Part shown: positions 49,642 to 56,146 of the stretch, one piece after another
How the letters are laid out: every line of letters starts with the position of its first letter
Position numbering within the stretch: the stretch's first letter is position 1
From: Bacteroides ilei
GTDB taxonomy: Bacteria; Bacteroidota; Bacteroidia; Bacteroidales; Bacteroidaceae
Assembly (NCBI RefSeq): GCF_900128495.1
Contig: NZ_LT635801.1
Coordinates: 321,997 to 385,996, forward strand
Direction: 5' to 3'
Length of the DNA stretch: 64,000 nucleotides
Made by a program: the position numbers and the translations under genes
Notes under the pieces: model-generated
Seen by the model: only the letters and a program-made list of their open reading frames with translations
What the model was told of the DNA's origin: nothing
Database searches by the model: none

Positions 49642-50808
49642 TTAAAATTCCCCTTCAAAATGCTTGGTCTCTTCATGTACCGTCATATTGCTACCCTTCA
49701 GATACTTATTGGTTGTAGAGATATCCGCATGGCGCGCCTGGTCACGGGCGATGACGATACCTTCGGCATTGGCCAAGTCACGTATCCCTGAATCTTTTAG
49801 GGAGTAGAATTGGTAACTGTCAGGGAATCTAAGTTTGGTGCGTACTTTATTGAAGTAATTACGATAGACTTTAGTCGTGGTTTTATTTTTCGATGGCTTG
49901 AAGCCTTTACCGAACAGGTAATAATTCCCAGGATTGCTGAAAACATCGAGATCGATCATTGCTTTTATCAGCTTGTCATTAAGACCGACCATGCCATCCT
50001 TTCTGTTCTTACTGATACTGGATGGTATAAATACTTTTTGTTCCTTTAGGTAGATGTCTGACAACTTTATGTTTGTTATTTCATCAGGTCTGATAAAAGT
50101 ATAGTAAGCGAATTGACATAGGAACAGGAAATGAAGGTTCTCTTTCATGAGATATCGTTTAAGTTTATGTATATCTGCAGGAGATAGAGCCGACCGTTTT
50201 TTCTCTTCTTCCTGTAACATTCGAATCTTTTCTACAGGATTAAAAATCAAATATTGCTTCTCTACCATCCAGTTACAGAGAGAAGATAACCAGGTACGAT
50301 AATTGTTTCTTGTCCTGGCTGAAGAATCACGATCCAATAGAATGTAATCAAGAAAGTCTGATAGGAAAGATTGATCTATCTGATAGGCATAAATTATTGC
50401 CGGTATGTGTTTCGCTGTATACTCTTCAAACACTTTCAGGCGTTTCTGATAATCTTTTATCGTATTTTCTTTGATTGCTCCGGCAGCGTATAACTTTTCC
50501 AAATATATATGATATCTTTTGATAATGTCTATATATGGTGTGTACTGTCTAGAGTTTTCCACATCAGCCCACGGATTCCATCCCGACCGGAGTTTAATAT
50601 TAAGGTTGGTGATTATTTCATTAGCTCTACGGCGACGATCAGAAACTTTAGCAATGCCATTAAGCATGTACTTCTTACGCTTCATTTTCTGCTCTAGGGG
50701 ATTATAAGAATAGAAGTCGATATACCAATTATTACCTGTATGAAGTTTGGGTTCTGTGTATGAAATAATACTGTAAACCGATGAACTTTTTCTTTTTGGT
50801 GAATACAT
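49642..50808 (-). CDS. tyrosine recombinase / integrase with atypical catalytic set
   Basis: From the ATG at 50808 the protein has 388 residues; the longer reading to 50994 runs through tRNA-Trp and its terminator and is not credible. An N-terminal Arm/SAM-like domain (about 88-190) precedes the catalytic domain. Arg240 lies in TFIRPDE, His360 in ARHADISTT and the nucleophile Tyr369 in TTNKYL. The HxxR block is YSLKDSG (335-341), so the canonical His and Arg are Tyr/Ser and Lys, a pattern I associate with Bacteroidetes integrases. It lies just downstream of the tRNA-Trp 3' end, a common integrase position. Confidence 0.88.
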   Translation of the reverse strand: MYSPKRKSSSVYSIISYTEPKLHTGNNWYIDFYSYNPLEQKMKRKKYMLNGIAKVSDRRRRANEIITNLNIKLRSGWNPWADVENSRQYTPYIDIIKRYHIYLEKLYAAGAIKENTIKDYQKRLKVFEEYTAKHIPAIIYAYQIDQSFLSDFLDYILLDRDSSARTRNNYRTWLSSLCNWMVEKQYLIFNPVEKIRMLQEEEKKRSALSPADIHKLKRYLMKENLHFLFLCQFAYYTFIRPDEITNIKLSDIYLKEQKVFIPSSISKNRKDGMVGLNDKLIKAMIDLDVFSNPGNYYLFGKGFKPSKNKTTTKVYRNYFNKVRTKLRFPDSYQFYSLKDSGIRDLANAEGIVIARDQARHADISTTNKYLKGSNMTVHEETKHFEGEF

Positions 50809-50893
50809 TTTTTTATTACGTTTTTCGAGTTCGGAAACGTAATATATTGAACAATCAGATTTGTATCGTCCCGTTATCGTCCCGGGATAAAAT

Positions 50894-50933
50894 GAACAAA
50901 AGCTGCAACTTTTTGAGCTACAGCTTTTTGTTC
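50894..50933 (-). terminator. terminator of tRNA-Trp
   Basis: GAACAAAAGCTG and CAGCTTTTTGTTC pair over 12 bp with one bulged T, loop of about 15 bases. On the minus strand it follows the tRNA 3' end by about 4 bases and is rich in U. Confidence 0.75.
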
Positions 50934-50936
50934 TTG

Positions 50937-51009
50937 CACGGGAAGAGAGACTCGAACTCCCGACACTCGGTTTTGGAGACCGATGCTCTACCAACTGAGC
51001 TATTCCCGT
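50937..51009 (-). tRNA. tRNA-Trp (CCA anticodon)
   Basis: The 73-base minus-strand sequence folds as a tRNA: acceptor ACGGGAA/TTCCCGT with discriminator G; D-arm starting GCTCAGTTGGTAGAGC; anticodon stem CGGTCT...with loop CTCCAAA giving anticodon CCA; T-arm GGGAG TTCGAGT CTCTC. The 3' CCA end is not encoded. A hairpin terminator follows at once. Confidence 0.93.
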
Positions 51010-51079
51010 GTTTGCGCTGCAAAGGTACTATAAATTTTCACTATTGCAAGTGCTTCGTGTAAATATTTTCATCTGTACT

Positions 51080-51679
51080 TCACTCTGTCATCCCTAATTC
51101 TTTGAACATGAGCCGGTAAACTTCTGCTTTTTTTTCGAGTTTTAGCGGATATGCCCGGCTTGAGGATGGCATTCTGTAAAGATCAATTTCCCTGTCCATA
51201 TAATAGAAAGTACTCTTTCCTCCAACAGCAGGTTCTTGTACCTGTATCTGTTCTCTGATGGTATCGGTCGCTTTCTGTCCCGTCGTGACAATGGCCTTGC
51301 ATAAAGGCAGTTGCTTTAGCAGCAGTCCGATATCGGTTGGAGTTATTATTTCCAGAAACTTGTCGGATGCGTTGTCCTGTAGGCGTCGTATGGCTGAAGC
51401 TGTATCGTAAAGAGCGATACCTTTTTCTTTCAAGAAAAGAATGAGGCGTTCCTTGTCGAACGCCTTTTTATCCGGTTTCAGGAAATGGTCTTTATCATTG
51501 AAGAAGATCAGTCCGAAAATGCGCCACATGTCGTTCTGAAGGTTGGGATAGAAGAAATCCATACTCCATCTCTTTTTCTGGGGCGGAAAACTTCCCAGCA
51601 TAAGCAGGATTGCATTTTCAGGAAGGAATGGTTCCAACGGATGATTTTCAATAGGAATAAAAGACTTGCCTTCTTCCAT
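51080..51679 (-). CDS. uracil-DNA glycosylase superfamily protein
   Basis: From the ATG giving MEEGKSFIPIENHPLEPFLP the product is 199 residues. The motif AILLMLGSFPPQKKRWSMDFFYPN (about 20-43) resembles motif A of mismatch-type uracil-DNA glycosylases, and the C-terminal LYRMPSSSRAYPLKLEKKAE (about 165-184) has the SPS/PSSS loop before the last helix. It is probably a base-excision enzyme or a related hydrolase; the specificity cannot be read. It is 5 bases downstream of the unknown gene at 51684, so they are likely cotranscribed. Confidence 0.8.
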   Translation of the reverse strand: MEEGKSFIPIENHPLEPFLPENAILLMLGSFPPQKKRWSMDFFYPNLQNDMWRIFGLIFFNDKDHFLKPDKKAFDKERLILFLKEKGIALYDTASAIRRLQDNASDKFLEIITPTDIGLLLKQLPLCKAIVTTGQKATDTIREQIQVQEPAVGGKSTFYYMDREIDLYRMPSSSRAYPLKLEKKAEVYRLMFKELGMTE

Positions 51680-51683
51680 TTTG

Positions 51684-52316
51684 TTATTCAGTTTTTGGTT
51701 TAGGCTCCTTCTTTGCCAGCAATACGATATTGTATACATATTCGTTGATCCAGGCTTCAGAGTATCCTAATGCGTGTTGGTACTGGCGTATATTATAGCA
51801 GGTCTTGCGTACGCCATCGTCTTTCCAGTTGGTTTTGGTTACAATATCATGTACGGCTTTTTCTGTCATTGTGCGTAACATCTTCTTGAAAACTCCAGGC
51901 ATACGGAATTTCCATTGCATGATGTTACCGATAACCATCATCAGGTCCTGGCTGAATCCTTGGAACATGAACAGGTAATTCTTGATATCGTTAACGTTCT
52001 TGCAATTCTTCTTGATGGAATTGTCTATTTCCTTGAAGAAGATATCATTGATTCCGTAAAGGTCCTGCAGCATTTTTTTGCACCGTGAACGTTCGGCTAT
52101 TCCCAGCTTATTGTTCTGGGTTGGGATTTTTAATGTACGTTTGAATACAGCCATGTCTGGCAGGAAGTTGATATTGCTGATTCCCAGTTGAGCTGCCATT
52201 ACAGCCTGGTAATATACACGGATCAGGGTCATGAAGTCTTCCATTCCGCCTACACGTACAGAACCTTCAGCCTCTTCTGCCTGTTTTTTTCCGAAAATTT
52301 TTGAGAATATGCTCAT
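51684..52316 (-). CDS. conserved hypothetical protein
   Basis: The 210-residue protein starts MSIFSKIFGKKQAEEAEGSV and appears mostly alpha-helical, with no signal peptide, membrane helix or known motif. Segments such as GGMEDFMTLIRVYYQAVMAAQLG and LFMFQGFSQDLMMVIGNIMQWKF are well-formed amphipathic helices, and codon use is like neighbouring genes. I do not recognise a family. It lies 5 bases upstream of the glycosylase gene in the same direction, so a shared transcript is probable. Confidence 0.72.
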   Translation of the reverse strand: MSIFSKIFGKKQAEEAEGSVRVGGMEDFMTLIRVYYQAVMAAQLGISNINFLPDMAVFKRTLKIPTQNNKLGIAERSRCKKMLQDLYGINDIFFKEIDNSIKKNCKNVNDIKNYLFMFQGFSQDLMMVIGNIMQWKFRMPGVFKKMLRTMTEKAVHDIVTKTNWKDDGVRKTCYNIRQYQHALGYSEAWINEYVYNIVLLAKKEPKPKTE

Positions 52317-52363
52317 AACAGTTGTTTAATTTTATTTCTTTGCCTGCAAAGATAAGAAAATTG

Positions 52364-53764
52364 TTACCAACATTCTATATCTTGCTCAATATCTTTCATT
52401 TGTTCCTTGTAGAAGGAAGGACTTTTGATTCCGTTCCGTTTCTGTTCCATGTAATTGTCTAGCAGGCGGAAGGCGTATTTCCCCAATAACAGGATTGCTA
52501 TCAGGTTACAGATGGCCATCAGTGCCATTGTGATGTCGGCCAGACTCCATACTGTTTCCAGGCTGGCCAAAGATCCGAGGAGTACCATTCCTCCCACAAG
52601 TATTCGGTAGAGGTTTACCGTCCATTGTTTTTTTGTGATGAACCGGATGTTGGCTTCTCCATAATAATAGTTGCCTAAAATGCTGCTGTAGGCAAAAAAC
52701 AGAATAGCTACGGCTACATAGATGGTTCCTATACTTCCTACTTCACTGTTCAGTGCGGCTTGTGTCAGTTCGATTCCATCCATGTCATTGTTTCCATATA
52801 GATTGCTGAACAATATGATGAAAGCGGTGCAGCTGCATATAAGTAATGTATCGGTAAATACTCCTAATGCCTGTATCAGTCCTTGCTTTACCGGATGAGT
52901 GACATGGGCTGTTGCGGCGGCATTGGGAGCGGATCCCATTCCGGCCTCATTGCTGAACAGACCCCGTTTGATTCCTTGCATCAGGGCGGCTCCTATTCCT
53001 CCGCCTAACGCCTGATGCCACCCGAATGCATTTCCAATAATCAGTTCTATCACTTCCGGTAGGCGGTATATATTTGTTATTATAATAAAAAGCGCCAGAA
53101 TGATATAGCCTATAGCCATGACAGGTACAATAACACTGCTTACGCGGGCTATGGAATGGACACCTCCGAAAATGATGGCGAGCGTGAGGAGAGATATGGC
53201 AATTCCAGAATATAAAGGGTCGATATGGAAGGCATTGTGAAGGGCTGCACTCATGGTATTGCTTTGTACGGAATTGAATGCGAATCCGAAAGTAACGGTA
53301 ATCAAGACTGCAAAGGTAATCCCCATCCAGCGTTTCTTCAATCCTTTTTCCATGTAATAGGCCGGTCCGCCTATGTATGAATGTTTGCTTCTTATTTTGA
53401 AAAGTTGTGCCAAGGTTGATTCTACAAAAGCGCTGCTAGCTCCCAGTAAGGCTATAACCCACATCCAGAATATGGCTCCCGGGCCTCCGACCGTGATGGC
53501 GAGAGCAACTCCGGCCAGGTTGCCGGTTCCCACACGGCTTGCCAATGAAATGGCGAAAGCCTCGAATGAAGATATATGTTTTTCATGTCCGTTGATCTTG
53601 GCGGTAGAGTCGCCCAGCAGGCGTATCATTTCCTTGACATATCTGAACTGGACAAAATGAGTCTTGAAGCTGAACCAGATTGCGCAGCCCAATAACATGA
53701 CGATCAGGATATATGTGAGAAAATTATTGTTGATGCAGTTCAGAATTTGTGTTATCTCATTCAT
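52364..53764 (-). CDS. AGCS-family sodium:amino acid symporter
   Basis: The 466-residue protein has about ten to eleven membrane helices and the AGCS (alanine/glycine:cation symporter) pattern: ISLASRVGTGNLAGVALAIT with GGPGAIFWMWVIALLG (about 79-108), and GLFSNEAGMGSAPNAAATAH (about 264-283). Such carriers take up alanine, glycine or related small amino acids with sodium. It is the last gene of a three-gene operon with an AlbA_2 protein (4 bases upstream) and a cysteine desulfidase-like enzyme, suggesting that it brings in the desulfidase substrate. That substrate assignment is inference. Confidence 0.92.
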   Translation of the reverse strand: MNEITQILNCINNNFLTYILIVMLLGCAIWFSFKTHFVQFRYVKEMIRLLGDSTAKINGHEKHISSFEAFAISLASRVGTGNLAGVALAITVGGPGAIFWMWVIALLGASSAFVESTLAQLFKIRSKHSYIGGPAYYMEKGLKKRWMGITFAVLITVTFGFAFNSVQSNTMSAALHNAFHIDPLYSGIAISLLTLAIIFGGVHSIARVSSVIVPVMAIGYIILALFIIITNIYRLPEVIELIIGNAFGWHQALGGGIGAALMQGIKRGLFSNEAGMGSAPNAAATAHVTHPVKQGLIQALGVFTDTLLICSCTAFIILFSNLYGNNDMDGIELTQAALNSEVGSIGTIYVAVAILFFAYSSILGNYYYGEANIRFITKKQWTVNLYRILVGGMVLLGSLASLETVWSLADITMALMAICNLIAILLLGKYAFRLLDNYMEQKRNGIKSPSFYKEQMKDIEQDIECW

Positions 53765-53768
53765 ATTC

Positions 53769-54416
53769 TTATTCTTTTAGTTTAAAATAGAATGTATGTT
53801 CCTTGAAAACCGGCTCCACAAGTTCAAATCTGATGAAGTCGGCCAATAGAGTAATTATAAGCCTGCGTGGCATATGTGTGAGTCGGACGCACTGGTTTAG
53901 TGTAAGTAGTTTATGTCCGCCAAGAATCTCCAACAAGTATTTTTCCTTGTCGGTATAGGTTACGATAATTTTTTTTTCGTTATCGTTTTGTTTCCATATG
54001 GCTAGATGTACGGGAGTTGCCAGAATGTTTTCATCGGCAATGCGTATGTAGGCCCATGGTTTGCCTGTATCGTCTATAGCGCATACCGGTTTCTCTTTGC
54101 TTTCGGCAATCGATACTTCCAGAACGTCTTTTCCTTCTACTTTATATATTTTGTTTTCCACCTCCAGGGGAGGCTTGCAATACATGGAAGCGGCAGCTTC
54201 TATCATGAATATCTCCTCCTCTGAACGTACACCGGCTATTTTGCCGTTGTCTTTGACACCGACAAGCAGGCGTCCGCCGCTTGTGTTGGCAAAAGCTGAT
54301 AGGCTACGGGCTATTTTGCGGGCATCGGATATTGCAAATTTGAAATCCTGATGCACGTGTTCGCCCTCGGCAACCAGTTTCTGAATATAATTCGCATTTT
54401 CTGTTGTCGGTTTCAT
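53769..54416 (-). CDS. AlbA_2 (Schlafen-like) putative DNA-binding protein
   Basis: The 215-residue protein carries an AlbA_2 domain (about 10-125): EGEHVHQDFKFAISDARKIARSLSAFANTSGGRLLVGVKDNGKIAG, seen here as the QDFKFA start, the AFANTSGGRLLVGV strand and the later EAAASMYCKPPLEV. The C-terminal 70 residues (YLLEILGGHKLLTLNQCVRL) look like a winged helix. Such proteins are usually presumed transcription regulators. Its place between a cysteine desulfidase-like gene and an amino acid symporter suggests a local regulator. Confidence 0.82.
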   Translation of the reverse strand: MKPTTENANYIQKLVAEGEHVHQDFKFAISDARKIARSLSAFANTSGGRLLVGVKDNGKIAGVRSEEEIFMIEAAASMYCKPPLEVENKIYKVEGKDVLEVSIAESKEKPVCAIDDTGKPWAYIRIADENILATPVHLAIWKQNDNEKKIIVTYTDKEKYLLEILGGHKLLTLNQCVRLTHMPRRLIITLLADFIRFELVEPVFKEHTFYFKLKE

Positions 54417-54485
54417 TCGGTCGGATATAATATTTATAAACGGATAATGCCAGGTCTTGTTTTGTCCGGATAGTTATATTTTTGT

Positions 54486-55793
54486 TTATGGGCAGCAATG
54501 TTTATGGGTCATGATATCCAGAATCATATCGTCGGTAGCGTTCATTGATTGTGAACCGATGCGGGTAAGATTATGGATGCTCAAGTCTACATCGTCTTCT
54601 ATGATGCCTTCAACAGCAGTTACATATTTCTGTTCCATGGCCATAATAGCCGAGAGGACTGCGGTTGATACACCGCTGGTCAGTTTCAAAGCACAGCTTG
54701 GTTTGGCCCCGTCACAGACCATGCCGGTAAGTGTGGCAATCATATTCTTGACGGCGTAAGTGACTTGGCGGTAATTTCCTCCCATCAGATAAGTGATTCC
54801 ACAACTGCTGCCTGTTGCCGCAACTACACATCCGCAAAGGGCGGAAAGACGTCCCAGACTCTGTTTGATGTAGATGACGGTCAGATGGCTCAATACGAGT
54901 GCACGGATCAGTTCTTCTTCCGGTTTCTTGTTTTCTTCTGCATAGATTACGACCGGAACCGTTGCGGCAATTCCTTGGTTCCCGCTTCCGGAATTGCTCA
55001 TTACCGGAATCATGGCGCCGGCCATACGTGCGTCACAGGCTCCGGAAGTGTATGAAAGAATATGGGTGAAAGTATTGTTACCCATGATACTCTGTTCAAT
55101 TTTACTGCTTTTGATGGTCTTACCCAATTCATGTCCGTAGCTTCCTTTGAACGAAGCTTCTGCAGCACTTTTGTTAAGGCGTTTGGATTCCAGAATAAAA
55201 CGGATTTCATCGATCGGAGCGGTCATGGCAAAATCATAGACTTTCCGCATGGTCAGTTGTACATCTTCGCTTTCATGTTCGTCTGTCGATGAGGTACGTT
55301 TGTCAAGTAATACTTCATTGTTGCGGCTGAGATAGACAAAATTGGTATGTCCTCCACTGATAATGGCTGTCGCTTTGTCGTTCCCCTTGGTGCATATGAT
55401 TTCTATGTAAAGTTTTTCAGTAATGTTTTCCTTTAATGCAATATGTATGCTTTGGTCTGCGATTATCTTTTTTCCTTCTTCTACAGATTCGGGAGAGCAG
55501 TCTTTCAAAACTTCCAGTCCATATTCCGATTTGCCTATCAGTTCCCCCAATGCGATGGCTATAGGGAGGCCTATCATTCCAGTGCCTGGGATTCCTACTC
55601 CCATTGCATTTTTCAGGATGTTGGCGCTCAGATACGCATCTGTCTTATCGGGACGGCATCCTAGTATTTCGGTTGCTTTTGCTACACATAATGCTACGGC
55701 CATAGGTTCTGTACAGCCTATTGCCGGTACCACTTCTCTTTGGATGAGTGCTATGATTTTTTCTCTTTCAGGTTTTGATATTATATTTTCCAT
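54486..55793 (-). CDS. cyuA: L-cysteine desulfidase family protein (CyuA/YhaM, UPF0597)
   Basis: The 435-residue protein starts with the family block IALIQREVVPAIGCTEPMAVALCVAKA (about 15-41). Further Fe-S-type cysteines appear in CGCVVAATGSSCGITYLMGG (about 335-354) and CDGAKPSCALKLTSGV (about 372-387), with NSGSGNQGIAATVPV between. Relatives degrade L-cysteine to pyruvate, ammonia and sulfide (CyuA, formerly YhaM) and resemble serine dehydratase alpha subunits, so serine is an alternative substrate. It heads an operon with an AlbA_2 protein and an AGCS symporter, comparable in logic to the cyuPA uptake/desulfidase pair. A -7 box lies at 55844-55851. Confidence 0.85.
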   Translation of the reverse strand: MENIISKPEREKIIALIQREVVPAIGCTEPMAVALCVAKATEILGCRPDKTDAYLSANILKNAMGVGIPGTGMIGLPIAIALGELIGKSEYGLEVLKDCSPESVEEGKKIIADQSIHIALKENITEKLYIEIICTKGNDKATAIISGGHTNFVYLSRNNEVLLDKRTSSTDEHESEDVQLTMRKVYDFAMTAPIDEIRFILESKRLNKSAAEASFKGSYGHELGKTIKSSKIEQSIMGNNTFTHILSYTSGACDARMAGAMIPVMSNSGSGNQGIAATVPVVIYAEENKKPEEELIRALVLSHLTVIYIKQSLGRLSALCGCVVAATGSSCGITYLMGGNYRQVTYAVKNMIATLTGMVCDGAKPSCALKLTSGVSTAVLSAIMAMEQKYVTAVEGIIEDDVDLSIHNLTRIGSQSMNATDDMILDIMTHKHCCP

Positions 55794-55843
55794 TTTATCT
55801 TTTTGATGTCTCTGGATGATTTGTCGGGATTAAAATTTGTATG

Positions 55844-55851
55844 CAAAATTA
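55844..55851 (-). promoter_or_regulatory. -7 box for the cyuA-like operon
   Basis: Minus-strand TAATTTTG, 51 bases before the start codon. Confidence 0.5.
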
Positions 55852-55905
55852 CATCTTTTCATGTAAATGGAGAATTTTATATGTAGTAAAATATCAATTC
55901 TAAAA

Positions 55906-55936
55906 TTTGCAGGTTTGGATTTTATATGTATCTTTG
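55906..55936 (+). promoter_or_regulatory. promoter of tRNA-Ser
   Basis: TTTG at 55906-55909 and TATCTTTG at 55929-55936 are 19 bases apart, a textbook Bacteroidales promoter about 40 bases upstream of the tRNA. Confidence 0.78.
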
Positions 55937-55975
55937 CATCGTTTTTGAAAGGAAACACTTCCCGAAGGAAGTTTT

Positions 55976-56060
55976 GGAGAGGTGGCAGAGTGGTCGATTG
56001 CGGCGGTCTTGAAAACCGTTGTGCTGCGAGGCACCCGGGGTTCGAATCCCTGTCTCTCCG
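55976..56060 (+). tRNA. tRNA-Ser (UGA anticodon)
   Basis: The 85-base sequence has acceptor GGAGAGG/TCTCTCC with discriminator G, D-arm GGCAGAGTGGTCGATTGC, anticodon loop CTTGAAA (anticodon TGA), a long variable arm (TTGTGCTGCGAGGCACC) typical of tRNA-Ser, and T-arm CGGGG TTCGAAT CCCTG. CCA is not encoded. Confidence 0.94.
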
Positions 56061-56087
56061 CTGAAACCTAAAGACATTTGGTTGTTA

Positions 56088-56135
56088 ATTTAAGAAAAGT
56101 CCCGTAAAATCAACGTTTTACGGGACTTTTTCTAT
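56088..56135. terminator. terminator downstream of tRNA-Ser
   Basis: AAAAGTCCCGTAAAA and TTTTACGGGACTTTTT pair perfectly over about 15 bp with a short loop, then T-rich. It serves tRNA-Ser and the convergent GH2 gene. Confidence 0.88.
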
Positions 56136-56146
56136 ATTAGAATCTA

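Noticed and set aside
50809..50994. 62-codon N-terminal extension of the integrase
   Set aside because: It reads through the tRNA-Trp gene and its terminator; the ATG at 50808 gives a normal integrase length.
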